From positions 2,232,001-2,296,000 of the forward strand of contig NZ_JACHZG010000001.1 of the NCBI RefSeq assembly GCF_014193425.1: 64,000 nt of DNA, given 5' to 3'. Each line of letters opens with the position of its first letter. Position 1 is the first letter of the stretch. Origin of the DNA: Microlunatus antarcticus. GTDB lineage: Bacteria > Actinomycetota > Actinomycetes > Propionibacteriales > Propionibacteriaceae. A model generated the notes under the pieces. That model was not told where the DNA came from. It ran no database searches and saw nothing but the letters and a program-made list of their open reading frames with translations. A program made the position numbers and the translations under genes. This document shows, one piece after another, positions 15,961 to 24,853 of this stretch.

Positions 15961-17019
15961 CTACCGACCCGGGTCCCCCGACGGCAGCGGAACGTCGCCG
16001 GCGCTGGGGGTACCGAGCTGCGGGGTGCCGTCGGCGGCGAAGGTGATCGGCTGCGCGTACACCTCGCGGTCGTCGCCGCAGCTGCCCTCGGGCGTGGTCA
16101 CCGCGTGGTAGACGAGCCACGTCTGCGTGCCGTCGGGCGAGGTGAAGAAGTTGTTGTGCCCGGTCCCATACAGCCCGCTACCCTCGGCGGGCGCGAACAC
16201 GGGCTCCGGGGACTTGGTCCATGACGCCGGGTCGAGCAGGTTCGCCGACGCGTCAGCGGTCAGCATGCCCAGCGCGTACTCCGGCGTCCAGCAGCCCGAG
16301 CCGGAGTAGGTCAGGAACACGCGCCGGTCACGGACCAATGCGGCCGGCCCCTCGTTGACCAGCACACCGACGTCGCCGGCGTGGGTCTCCCACGCAAGCT
16401 CGGGCCGGGAGATGCGGACGGCCTTCCCCGCGACCTTCGTCGGGCTGCTGAGCTGCGCGAGGTAGAGGTCCTGCTCCCCGTTCTTGTCACCGGGCCAGCC
16501 GGACCAGGCCACGTACGAGACGTCGCCGACGGCGAAGACGGTCGCGTCGATCGCCCAGCGGTCGCCAGGCAGCTGTAGCTGGCCCTCAAACGCGTACGGG
16601 CCGGTGATCGTGTCGGCGGAGAGGACGTACGTGCGGTGGTTCTCGTTGTCGCCGTCGTCCGCGGCGACATAGACGTACCAGCGCCCACCGATCTGGTGGA
16701 CCTCCGGCGCCCACCACTCGCAGCACGGCGAGCCGTCGGCGCCGCCGGTGAAGATCGTCTGCTCCGGTGCGGTGGACAGCGTCGCCAACGACGTCGCACG
16801 GCGCATCACCAGATCGTTGCCGGACGACAGGACCTGGTGGTACTGCCCGTCGGTGAAGACCACGAACGGGTCGGCACCCTGTCCGAGCACGGGGTTGTTC
16901 AGCATGGCGGCTCCTGCCGTCTCGGTGGGCGATGCGGCCGGCCCGGACGGTGCCCCGCCGGAGCAGGCCGCGACGAGCAGCAGGACGGCCACCAGCGCGG
17001 CCGGCCAGCCTCGCCGCAT
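15961..17019 (-). CDS. Secreted lipoprotein glycoside hydrolase family 43
   Basis: A lipoprotein of 352 residues: signal peptide WPAALVAVLLLVAAC with lipobox VAAC, then a five-bladed GH43 propeller. The catalytic base Asp is in GADPFVVF, the pKa-tuning Asp in RWAIDATVFA, and the acid Glu in VNEGPAALVR. It is most like exo-acting alpha-L-arabinofuranosidases that trim arabinan or arabino-oligosaccharides, with xylosidase as an alternative. It would act on the outer face of the membrane beside the binding protein of the same operon. The ATG overlaps the permease stop by one base (TGATG), so it is the fourth gene of the importer operon. The repeat array begins 14 bases after its stop. Confidence 0.85.
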   Translation of the reverse strand: MRRGWPAALVAVLLLVAACSGGAPSGPAASPTETAGAAMLNNPVLGQGADPFVVFTDGQYHQVLSSGNDLVMRRATSLATLSTAPEQTIFTGGADGSPCCEWWAPEVHQIGGRWYVYVAADDGDNENHRTYVLSADTITGPYAFEGQLQLPGDRWAIDATVFAVGDVSYVAWSGWPGDKNGEQDLYLAQLSSPTKVAGKAVRISRPELAWETHAGDVGVLVNEGPAALVRDRRVFLTYSGSGCWTPEYALGMLTADASANLLDPASWTKSPEPVFAPAEGSGLYGTGHNNFFTSPDGTQTWLVYHAVTTPEGSCGDDREVYAQPITFAADGTPQLGTPSAGDVPLPSGDPGR

Positions 17020-17939
17020 CACCCCTTGAGCCCGCTGCGCGCGACGCCCTCGACGATGTTCCGCTGCGCGAGGATGAAGAGCACGATCGCCGGGACGCTC
17101 GCGATCACCGCGCCGGCCATGACGACCGGGTAGTTGATCGTGAAGGCGCCCTGCAAGATCGACAGTCCGGCCGGCAGAGTCAGCGTGGACGGGCTGAAGA
17201 GCACGAACACCGGCCAGAGGAAGTCGTTGTAGTTGGTGAGGAACGACAGCACCAGCAGCGTCGAGATGCCCGGCTTGGACAGCGGCAGCACGACCCGGAT
17301 GAACGTCTGCCACCGGTTGGCGCCGTCGATCTCCGCGGCCTCCTCCAGCTCCATCGGCAGGCTCGAGAAGAACTGCCGCAGGAAGAAGACGCCGAACGCA
17401 CCGCCCGCGCTCGGCAGGATGACGGCCCAAAGGGTGTCGAGCCAGCCGAGCGAGTTGACGATCAGGTAGTTCGGGATCAGGAACACGAAGCCCGGGACGA
17501 AGAGCGTCGCGATGATCACCCCGAACACGACGCGCTTGCCCGGGAAGTCCAGCCGGGCCAGCGCGTACGCGGCGAGCGCGGCGGTCGCCGTGACGATCAC
17601 CGAGTTCGCCACCCCGGCGAGCAGGCTGTTGAGGAACCAGCGGATCACCGGCGTCTGGCTGCTCGTGTCGAGCAGCGGCCGGTAGCCGTCGGCCGTGGCC
17701 GGGCTCGGGAACAGCGACGGCGGGATCGACGTCGCTCCGTCCGGCGTCTTGAACGACGTCAGGAACATCCACAGCAGCGGTCCGACGAAGACCGCGGTCA
17801 GGACGACGAGCAGGACCGTGAACGCGACCCGGCTCAGCGGGGAGGAACGCGGGCCGTGGCCCCGGCGGGTCGGCTCGAGGGCGTCACCCGCTCCACGGAC
17901 GGTGGGCGCGGTGGTGCTGGAGGCGGTGGTGGCGCTCAC
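17019..17939 (-). CDS. Carbohydrate ABC transporter permease (MalG type)
   Basis: An inner-membrane permease of 306 residues with about six helices. The cytoplasmic EAA loop that contacts the ATPase is EAAEIDGANRWQTFIRVVLP (about 205-225). The family is CUT1, with the partner permease immediately upstream (GTGA overlap of four bases) and the lipoprotein GH43 downstream (one-base overlap). No ATPase gene is present in the locus, so a shared MsmK-like ATPase encoded elsewhere is probably used, as is common in Actinobacteria. Likely cargo is arabino-oligosaccharides, from the GH43 context. Confidence 0.9.
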   Translation of the reverse strand: MSATTASSTTAPTVRGAGDALEPTRRGHGPRSSPLSRVAFTVLLVVLTAVFVGPLLWMFLTSFKTPDGATSIPPSLFPSPATADGYRPLLDTSSQTPVIRWFLNSLLAGVANSVIVTATAALAAYALARLDFPGKRVVFGVIIATLFVPGFVFLIPNYLIVNSLGWLDTLWAVILPSAGGAFGVFFLRQFFSSLPMELEEAAEIDGANRWQTFIRVVLPLSKPGISTLLVLSFLTNYNDFLWPVFVLFSPSTLTLPAGLSILQGAFTINYPVVMAGAVIASVPAIVLFILAQRNIVEGVARSGLKG

Positions 17940-18898
17940 GACTGGTCCTGCCGTTCACGGAAGACGCGGAAGCTGATCAGGCTGATGAGCAGCAGGAAGA
18001 TCGCGAGCACGTAGCTCATGGCCGACGCGGCACCCATGCGAAAGCTGCTGAGGCCCTCGGTCGCGATGTAGCCGATCGCGGTGCGCGTCGAGGTCCCCGG
18101 CGCGCCCTTGGTCAGCAGCAGCTGCTGGCCGAACATGTTGGCCGAGGCGAGGATCGTCGTGGTGATCACGAAGACCAGCACCGGCCGCAGCCCGGGCAGC
18201 GTGACGTTGAAGAACTGCTGGCTCCGGCTGGCCCCGTCCATCTCGGCGGCCTCGTAGAGCTCGCGCGGGATGTCGGTGAGGCCGGCGAGGTAGATCGTGG
18301 CGTTGAAGCCGAGCGTCCACCAGACCGTCATCCCGACGAGGCTGACCCACACCCACGGCAGGTCCGTCGTCCAGGGGACGTTGCTCCCGAGGAAGTAGTT
18401 CACGACCCCGACGTTCGGGTCGAGGATGTAGCGGAACAGCAGCCCGATCACGGCGACACCGAGCACGTACGGCAGGAAGAACACGGCGCGGAAGAAGGTC
18501 CGCCCCGGGAACTTCCGGTTGAGCAGCACGGCCACGCCGAGCGGCAGGACGACCAGGCACGGGACGCTCAGGCCGGTGAAGATGCCCGTCGCGCCCATGC
18601 TCTGCCAGAAGTCGCCGAAGTCGCGCGACCCGGGGGTGAAGAGCGAGACGTAGTTCGCCAGCCCCACCCACGGCTTGTAGGGCAGCACGAAGTCGTAGTC
18701 GTGCAGGCTGATCCAGATCCCGTACACCGCCGGCGCGATGATGAACGCCCCGAACAGCACCAGGTACGGCGCGAGGAACAGGTACGCGGTCAGCGGCCGG
18801 GACCGCCGGCCACCCGCGCGCGTCGAGCGCGACCGAGGCCGGGCGGCGACGGGCGGAACCGCCGCCGGCCCGACCTGGGTCTCGGCTGTGACGGCCAC
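17936..18898 (-). CDS. Carbohydrate ABC transporter permease (MalF type)
   Basis: A permease of 320 residues with a basic, cytoplasmic N-terminus of about 35 residues followed by six helices (first one LTAYLFLAPYLVLFGAFIIA). The EAA loop is EAAEMDGASRSQQFFNVTLP. It pairs with the MalG-type permease. It starts with GTG three bases after the binding-protein stop, so all four genes form one transcript beginning at the binding protein. Confidence 0.9.
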   Translation of the reverse strand: MAVTAETQVGPAAVPPVAARPRSRSTRAGGRRSRPLTAYLFLAPYLVLFGAFIIAPAVYGIWISLHDYDFVLPYKPWVGLANYVSLFTPGSRDFGDFWQSMGATGIFTGLSVPCLVVLPLGVAVLLNRKFPGRTFFRAVFFLPYVLGVAVIGLLFRYILDPNVGVVNYFLGSNVPWTTDLPWVWVSLVGMTVWWTLGFNATIYLAGLTDIPRELYEAAEMDGASRSQQFFNVTLPGLRPVLVFVITTTILASANMFGQQLLLTKGAPGTSTRTAIGYIATEGLSSFRMGAASAMSYVLAIFLLLISLISFRVFRERQDQS

Positions 18899-18901
18899 GA
18901 G

Positions 18902-20263
18902 CTACGCGCCGTACTTCTTGAGGTTGTCCTGCAGGATCGAGGTCGCCTTCTTGGCGCCGTCACTCAGGGCCTGCTGCGGCGTGGCCTTGCCCAGCACCGC
19001 GTTGTTCACCGCAGTGTAGAGCTCGGTCAGCGCGTCGCCGATGCCCGCGGTCGCCGGCGGGAAGTGCACGTACTGGGCCTCGGGGGCCAGCGAGTACTCC
19101 TCCTTGAGCGCCTTGAACTCGGGGCTCTCGGCCACGCTCAGCTTGGCCGGGATCTTGCCGCTGGTCGCCCACTCGGCCGACTTCTGGCTGACCCAGTTGA
19201 TGAAGTAGCGGGTCGCGTCGACCTTGTTCTGGTCGGGCTTGGTCTGGCGCAGCTGCACGAACTGGTGGCTGTTGCCCCAGACGCCCTGCTGCGACCCGAT
19301 CTGCGGGACGGGACCGACGCCCCACTTGATCTTGTCCTGCGCCTTGAGGTCGTTGATCTGCCAGATGCCGTTCCAGTTGAACGCGTTCTTGCTGTTCTTG
19401 AACGCGATGTAGTCCGCGTCCTGCCCGACGTTCTTGGGGCTGTAGCCCTGGTCGGCCATGCTGGTCAGCCAGGTCAGCGCCTCGACGGCCTCGGGCGAGT
19501 CGAACGTCGCCTTGGTGACGCCGGCGTCGAACGCGTCGCCGCCGAACTGCCACATCAGCGACATGTACGTGAAGGCGCCGGTGAACTGGAAGGGCGAGAC
19601 CCAGAAGCCCTGCGTGCCCTTCCCCTTGAGCTCGGCGAGGACCGACTCGTAGTCGGCCCGGTTGGTCGGCGGCTTCTCCGCGTCCAGCCCGGCCTTGGTG
19701 AGCACGTCCTTGTTCCAGTAGAGCGCGAGCGGGTGGATGTCCAGCGGGATGCCGAAGCGCTGGCCCTTGTACGTGCCGCCCTGCCAGACCGCGGAGGAGA
19801 AGTCGGACTCCTGCAGGTTGAGCGCGGCCGCGACCTGGTCGATCGGCGTGATGATGTTGCGCGCCGCGTTGGTCGGGATGTCGTCGATGTGCATGCAGGC
19901 CACGTCCGGGCCCTTGCCGGTGCTCACCGCGGCCGGGAGCTTCGTGAAGAAGTCCGCCCACTGGTAGATGTTCATCTCGACCTTGACGTTGGTCGCCTGC
20001 GCGTTGAACTCGCTCACGATCTTCTTGATCACGTCGCCGTCGCCACCGGTGAAGCCGTTCCAGAAGGCGAGGGTCACGGCCGGTCCGCCGTAGCTGGCGC
20101 CGCCGGAGCCGGTGTCGGGCGCCGCGGGCTGGCCCGGGGCGTTCCCGCCGCCGCCACACGCGGCCAGGGCGAGGCCCGCACCGCCGAGCACGAGGAAGCG
20201 GCGGCGGCTGAAACCGGCCGCGATCGCCGAGAGGGCGGGGTCGAGCGGGGTGGTTGTCGTCAT
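18902..20263 (-). CDS. Extracellular sugar-binding lipoprotein of ABC importer
   Basis: A solute-binding protein of 453 residues (family 1, CUT1 systems). The N-terminus carries a twin-arginine motif SRRRFLVLGGAGLALAACGG combined with a lipobox (LAAC), so it is probably folded before Tat export and then lipid-anchored. The mature part has the usual two-lobe sequence pattern, with aromatic-rich stretches such as VTLAFWNGFTGGDGDVIKKI and NAFNWNGIWQINDLK. It is the first gene of the importer operon. A LacI-type operator lies about 42 bases upstream of the ATG (20305-20322), indicating repression by the divergent LacI protein. Confidence 0.9.
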   Translation of the reverse strand: MTTTTPLDPALSAIAAGFSRRRFLVLGGAGLALAACGGGGNAPGQPAAPDTGSGGASYGGPAVTLAFWNGFTGGDGDVIKKIVSEFNAQATNVKVEMNIYQWADFFTKLPAAVSTGKGPDVACMHIDDIPTNAARNIITPIDQVAAALNLQESDFSSAVWQGGTYKGQRFGIPLDIHPLALYWNKDVLTKAGLDAEKPPTNRADYESVLAELKGKGTQGFWVSPFQFTGAFTYMSLMWQFGGDAFDAGVTKATFDSPEAVEALTWLTSMADQGYSPKNVGQDADYIAFKNSKNAFNWNGIWQINDLKAQDKIKWGVGPVPQIGSQQGVWGNSHQFVQLRQTKPDQNKVDATRYFINWVSQKSAEWATSGKIPAKLSVAESPEFKALKEEYSLAPEAQYVHFPPATAGIGDALTELYTAVNNAVLGKATPQQALSDGAKKATSILQDNLKKYGA

Positions 20264-20304
20264 CGAGAACCTGTCTTTCTGGAGGCGTGCCGAAGTACTA
20301 GCCA

Positions 20305-20322
20305 GTTTCCAGCGCTGTAAAC
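20305..20322. promoter_or_regulatory. LacI-type operator, site 1
   Basis: GTTTCCAGCGCTGTAAAC is an 18-bp near-perfect palindrome (one mismatched pair) with the central CG step typical of LacI-family operators. It sits between the divergent lacI-like gene and the importer operon. The word TTTACAGCGCTG recurs on the other strand at site 2 (21450). Confidence 0.75.
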
Positions 20323-20384
20323 GCTGGGTCGACCATAGCCCGACCGACCCGGGGAACGGCAGGGCCGGGGGTGCGACGCGCTGC

Positions 20385-20390
20385 TAGCGT
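20385..20390 (+). promoter_or_regulatory. Leaderless -10 box TAGCGT for the LacI gene
   Basis: TAGCGT lies exactly six bases before the GTG at 20397, again fitting leaderless transcription. Confidence 0.55.
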
Positions 20391-20396
20391 TCGCCG

Positions 20397-21428
20397 GTGA
20401 CCACCACCCGCCCCGCCGCCCGGCTGGAGGACGTGGCGCGGCTGGCCGGGGTCTCGGCGAAGACGGTCTCGAACGTGGTCAACGACTACGTCCACGTCCG
20501 CCCGGCGACCCGGACGCGGGTGCAGGAGGCCATCGACCTGCTGGGCTACCGGCCGAACGTGATCGCCCGCAACCTCAAGAACGGGCGGTCCGGCGTCATC
20601 GCGCTGGCGCTGCCCGAGCTCGACGCCCCGTACTTCGCCGAGCTCGCCCACCACGTCGTCCAGGCGGCGATGGAACGCGGCTGGACCGTGCTGGTCGACG
20701 AGACCGGGCAGATCCAGGACCAGGCGCTGCGGGCCCGCGAGCGCAGCGCGGTCGGCGGCATCCGCGAGCACCTCATCGACGGCGTCATCCTCAACCCGCT
20801 CGCGCTCGACGACGCCGACGTGGAGCGCTACGGCTCGGTACCGGTGGTCCTGCTCGGCGAGCGCCTCGGTTCCCACCTCGCCGACCACGTGGCCATCGAC
20901 AACGAGGCCGCCGCCGCCGAGGCCACGCGGCACCTGATCGCCACCGGTCGCCGGCGCATCGCCGTCATCGGTGCGCAGCCCCCGCCCTTCGGCCACAGCG
21001 CCCGCCTCCGCCTGCGCGGCTACCGCGACGCCCTCGCCGAGGCCGGCATCCGCTACGACCCGGCCCTGGTCGTCACCGCCCTCAACTGGCGTCGCCAGCC
21101 CGGCGCCGACGCCGTACGGCCGCTGCTCGAGCTGGCCGAGCCGCCCGACGCGATCTTCGCCCTCAACGACCTGCTCGCCCTCGGCGCGATCCGCGGGCTC
21201 GCCGACGCCGGGCTGCGCGTGCCCCAGGACGTGGCCGTCGTCGGCTTCGACGACATCGAGGAGAGCCGCTACGCCCTCCCCTCCCTCACCACCGTCGCCC
21301 CCGACAAGCAGGCCATCGCCCGCAGCGCCGTCGACCACCTCGCCCGCCGCCTCGAGCACCGCAGCGTGGCGCCCGAGGAGGTCCTGGTCGGCCACACCCT
21401 CCAGATCCGCGAGTCGACGGCCGTCTGA
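20397..21428 (+). CDS. LacI family transcriptional regulator
   Basis: A repressor of 343 residues. The helix-turn-helix is at about 8-30 ([20 protein letters not shown]), followed by the hinge helix ([20 protein letters not shown]) and a periplasmic-binding-protein-like sensor domain with [16 protein letters not shown] and [12 protein letters not shown]. It is divergent from the importer operon and upstream of two GH43 genes. Matching operators lie in front of the binding-protein gene (20305) and the secreted GH43 gene (21450). It therefore most likely represses the whole arabinan-type locus until a sugar ligand releases it. GTG start with TAGCGT six bases upstream. Confidence 0.9.
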   Translation: MTTTRPAARLEDVARLAGVSAKTVSNVVNDYVHVRPATRTRVQEAIDLLGYRPNVIARNLKNGRSGVIALALPELDAPYFAELAHHVVQAAMERGWTVLVDETGQIQDQALRARERSAVGGIREHLIDGVILNPLALDDADVERYGSVPVVLLGERLGSHLADHVAIDNEAAAAEATRHLIATGRRRIAVIGAQPPPFGHSARLRLRGYRDALAEAGIRYDPALVVTALNWRRQPGADAVRPLLELAEPPDAIFALNDLLALGAIRGLADAGLRVPQDVAVVGFDDIEESRYALPSLTTVAPDKQAIARSAVDHLARRLEHRSVAPEEVLVGHTLQIRESTAV

Positions 21429-21449
21429 GCCGTCGGACCCGGCCCGGCT

Positions 21450-21467
21450 GTTTACAGCGCTGAAGAA
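21450..21467. promoter_or_regulatory. LacI-type operator, site 2
   Basis: GTTTACAGCGCTGAAGAA shares the core TTTACAGCGCTG with the reverse strand of site 1. It lies between the LacI stop (21428) and the secreted GH43 start (21536), where it would block that promoter. Confidence 0.65.
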
Positions 21468-21535
21468 ACGGTTACGGTGCTCGCGGACCGCCTGGCACTC
21501 CCGCCTCGGCGCGGTCCCCCCGGACGGAGACCGCG

Positions 21536-23827
21536 ATGAAGCGTCTGACCCGAGCGACGGCCGTGCTGGCGGCCGCCGTCGTGCCCCTGCTGGCCGGTGC
21601 GGCCACCCCGGCCCTCGCCGCCCCGCCCCTCGTCGACCGCGCCACCTTCACGAACCCGGTGTCCAAGAGCTTCGCCGACACGTTCGCGGACCCGTCGCTC
21701 ATCCGGGGCCTCGACGGCTGGTGGTACGCGTACGGCACCTCGGACCCGCTCCGCGAGGGGGACGACCCGGACGAGCCGGCGCAGATCCCGATCGCGCGCT
21801 CGCACGACCTGGCCACGTGGACGTACGTGGGCGAGGCGTTCAGCAGCAGCAACCGGCCGAGCTGGGCGACGGCCGACGCCGGCCTCTGGGCGCCCGACAT
21901 CCGCTACGTCGACGGGCAGTACCGGCTCTACTACGTCGTCACGCAGACCACGCTCTTCGCCGGCGAGAACGACAACGCCATCGGCATGGCCACCGCGCCC
22001 ACCCCGGCCGGTCCCTGGACCGACTCGGGCGCCCCGATCGTCGAGCCGCGGCCCGGCGACAACGCGGCTCAGGACCCGAACGACTTCAAGTGGAACTTCG
22101 ACCCGAGCACGGTCACCGACGGCGGCAAGCAGTACCTGTTCTACGGGTCCTACTACGGCGGGGTCTTCGTGCAGCAGCTCGGCACGAACGGCCGCTCCCG
22201 CGTCGGCACGCCCACGCAGGTGGGGATCGACAACAAGTTCGAGGGCGCGTACGCGGTGCACCGCGACGGCTACTGGTACCTCTTCGCCTCCACCGCGAAC
22301 TGCTGCGCCGGGCCCACCACCGGCTACTCCGTCCAGGTCGGGCGCTCCAAGAAGATCACCGGCCCGTACGTCGACGCCCAGGGCGTCTCGCTGACGGCGT
22401 CGCGGACCGGCGGCACACCGGTGCTCAACCAGAACGGCAACCGCTGGATCGGCGCCGGCCACAACGCGGTCGCCACCGACCTCGCCGGCCGGGACTGGAT
22501 CGTCTATCACGCCCTCGACCGCGCCGACCCGTACCTGAACGGCACCGACGGCATCAACCAGCGCCCGATGCTGATCGACCGGCTGGACTGGGTCAAGGGC
22601 TGGCCGGTCGTCCGCGCCGGTCGCGGACCGAGCACCGGCCAGCAGCAGGGCCCGGCGACCGGCGGTCGCTGGTCGACCGCGTTCGACTCCGGCGTCCCGG
22701 CGCGCTGGCAGACCACGGGCACCTGGAGCGAGGAGACCAGCACGCCGACCGGCGGCTACGTCTCCGCCGACAAGGCAGGGTCGCTGCTGACCGCGAAGGT
22801 CGGCGGCTCCGCCCGCGTCGAGGCCGACCTGCGGTCCTCGGGGACGGCGTACGGGCTGAGCCTGCGCGCCGGGTCGTCGACGGTCCGGGTTCGCGTCGAC
22901 CCGCAGGCCGGCACGCTCCGGCTGCAGCAGCAGCGGCCGGGGCAGAAGACCCGCACGAGCACGTCCGACCTGCCCGACTCCTTCAGCGCCGACGCCTGGC
23001 ACGCCGTCGCCCTCGAGGTGCGCGACGGCAGCGCGACGGCCGAGATCTCGAACGCCCGGCTCGGTGACCCGATCAGCACCGCCGACCTCGACCTGCGCGG
23101 CAGCACGAAGAAGGTCGACCGCGCCGGGGCGGTGGCCGAGGGAGCCGGTGTGGACGTCGACAACTTGAGCGCTCTGCCGGCGGCGAAGCCGGTCACGAAG
23201 CTGGCGGCGACGCCGGTCCCGGACCGGCTCGACCGCTCGGCGAGCGACACGTTCTCCGGCTCCACGCTGGACCCGGCCTGGTCGTGGGTCCGCCAGGACG
23301 CGAAGGCGACGCTGGGCGGCGGCAGGCTGACCTGGCCGACCGAGGCGGGCGACCTCAACGGCACCGGGAACGACGCCGGCGTGCTGCTCCGCTCCCCCGG
23401 CGAGGGCCCGTGGACGATCGAGACGAAGCTGACGATCGACCTCGGCACCGACGACGTCCGCAACTACCAGCAGGCCGGGCTGGTCGCGTACGTCGACGAC
23501 GACCAGTTCGTCCGCCTCGACCACGTCGCGATCTTCAACACCCGGCAGACCGAGTTCGGCCACGAGACCCCGTACGCGGGCCGCGTCGTCAACGGCGGCA
23601 CGATCGTCGGCCCGCCGGCCCGGACGACCTGGCTGCGAATCACGCACCGGGTCGACCCGGCCAACGGCGAGCACGAGCTGCGCGGCTGGACGAGCCGTGA
23701 CGGCAAGACGTGGGTCAAGGGCGGGGTCTGGACGCTCCCGGCCGGGTCCGACGTCAAGGTCGGGCTCGTCTCGCAGGGCGGCGTCGGGGCGACCGCGGAG
23801 TTCTCGTACTTCCGTCTCTACCGCTGA
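21536..23827 (+). CDS. Secreted GH43 glycosidase with C-terminal beta-sandwich domains
   Basis: A secreted enzyme of 763 residues. A Sec signal peptide (AVLAAAVVPLLAGAATPALA) is followed by a GH43 propeller to about residue 365. The catalytic Asp is in FADPSLIRG, the modulating Asp in KWNFDPSTVT and the acid Glu in NKFEGAYAVH. After it come two beta-rich segments: about 375-545, and about 565-763 with DTFSGSTLDPAWSWVRQDAK, the pattern of DUF1349/LamG-like domains that extend GH43 active sites or bind glycan. Start ATG has GGAG about eight bases upstream. No lipobox and no sorting signal, so it is probably released. Likely an arabinofuranosidase or xylosidase acting on polymer; the LacI operator lies upstream. 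Confidence 0.85.
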   Translation: MKRLTRATAVLAAAVVPLLAGAATPALAAPPLVDRATFTNPVSKSFADTFADPSLIRGLDGWWYAYGTSDPLREGDDPDEPAQIPIARSHDLATWTYVGEAFSSSNRPSWATADAGLWAPDIRYVDGQYRLYYVVTQTTLFAGENDNAIGMATAPTPAGPWTDSGAPIVEPRPGDNAAQDPNDFKWNFDPSTVTDGGKQYLFYGSYYGGVFVQQLGTNGRSRVGTPTQVGIDNKFEGAYAVHRDGYWYLFASTANCCAGPTTGYSVQVGRSKKITGPYVDAQGVSLTASRTGGTPVLNQNGNRWIGAGHNAVATDLAGRDWIVYHALDRADPYLNGTDGINQRPMLIDRLDWVKGWPVVRAGRGPSTGQQQGPATGGRWSTAFDSGVPARWQTTGTWSEETSTPTGGYVSADKAGSLLTAKVGGSARVEADLRSSGTAYGLSLRAGSSTVRVRVDPQAGTLRLQQQRPGQKTRTSTSDLPDSFSADAWHAVALEVRDGSATAEISNARLGDPISTADLDLRGSTKKVDRAGAVAEGAGVDVDNLSALPAAKPVTKLAATPVPDRLDRSASDTFSGSTLDPAWSWVRQDAKATLGGGRLTWPTEAGDLNGTGNDAGVLLRSPGEGPWTIETKLTIDLGTDDVRNYQQAGLVAYVDDDQFVRLDHVAIFNTRQTEFGHETPYAGRVVNGGTIVGPPARTTWLRITHRVDPANGEHELRGWTSRDGKTWVKGGVWTLPAGSDVKVGLVSQGGVGATAEFSYFRLYR

Positions 23828-23867
23828 TCCGCTCAACCGCAGGACCCCGACCGCCCAAGGAGGGCAC

Positions 23868-24824
23868 GTGACCACGCTCCGCACCACGCGACGCACCTAC
23901 CGCAACCCGGTGCACCTGGGGTACTTCGCCGACCCGTTCGCGCTGCGGCTCGAGGACCGCTACGTCGCGTACGGCACGGGCGCGGCGGTCGGGGGCCGCG
24001 TGTTCGGGGTGCTGGAGTCGACCGACCTCGTCGGCTGGACCTCCGTCGGGGGCGCGCTCGAGCCCGTGGACCCTGCGCTCGGCGCCGACTACTGGGCGCC
24101 CGAGGTCGCGCGGGCCGACGGCCGGTTCTGGATGTACTACTCCGTCGGGCACGGGGACGCCGGCCACCACCTCCGGGTGGCCGTGGCCGACGCCGCCGAG
24201 GGACCGTTCACCGACCTCGGTCTCGACCTGACGCCGGACGAGCGGTTCGCGATCGACCCGCACCCGTTCCGCGACGCCGACGGCAGCTGGTTCCTGTTCT
24301 TCGCCCGCGACGTCCTCGACGGGCCGCGGGTCGGGACCCAGCTGGCCGTCGCCGAGCTGTCGGGGATGACGACGCTGGGGCCGACGACGACCGTCCTCGC
24401 CCCCAGCGCCGACTGGCAGATCTTCGCGCGCGACCGCCAGATGTACGGCGGCCGCCACGACTGGCACACGCTCGAGGGGCCGTCGGTGCGCGAGCACGAC
24501 GGCACGTACTACTGCTTCTACTCCGGCGGCTCCTACCTCGGCGAGGGGTACGCGGTCGCCTGGGCGAGCGCCCCGTCCGCGCTGGGGCCGTGGACCGAGC
24601 CCGCGGACGGGTCGGGCCGGCTGATCGCCTCGGTCCCCGACCACGTGCGCGGGCCTGGGCACAACAGCGTCGTCACCACGTTCGGCGGGACGGACATGAT
24701 CGTCTACCACGCCTGGAACGAGACGCTCAGCGCCCGCGAGCTCTGCATCGACCCGCTCCGCTGGACCGCCGCCGGTCCGACCACCCCGGGCCCCACCTGG
24801 CAGGACCAGCCCCTGCCCGCCTGA
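23868..24824 (+). CDS. Cytoplasmic GH43 family glycosidase
   Basis: A GH43 enzyme of 318 residues without a signal peptide. The GTG at 23868 is fixed by AAGGAGGG just upstream. Catalytic residues are visible: Asp in GYFADPFALR, modulating Asp in RFAIDPHPFRD, and acid Glu in TLEGPSVREHDG. The end GHNSVVTTFGGTDMIVYHAW is also typical. It lies 40 bases after the secreted GH43 and is probably co-transcribed. The three GH43 enzymes would act in series: released enzyme on polymer, lipoprotein at the membrane, and this one on imported oligosaccharides. Confidence 0.85.
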   Translation: MTTLRTTRRTYRNPVHLGYFADPFALRLEDRYVAYGTGAAVGGRVFGVLESTDLVGWTSVGGALEPVDPALGADYWAPEVARADGRFWMYYSVGHGDAGHHLRVAVADAAEGPFTDLGLDLTPDERFAIDPHPFRDADGSWFLFFARDVLDGPRVGTQLAVAELSGMTTLGPTTTVLAPSADWQIFARDRQMYGGRHDWHTLEGPSVREHDGTYYCFYSGGSYLGEGYAVAWASAPSALGPWTEPADGSGRLIASVPDHVRGPGHNSVVTTFGGTDMIVYHAWNETLSARELCIDPLRWTAAGPTTPGPTWQDQPLPA

Positions 24825-24853
24825 GGTGGTCCTGTCTCGAGCCGCCCTCGGTC

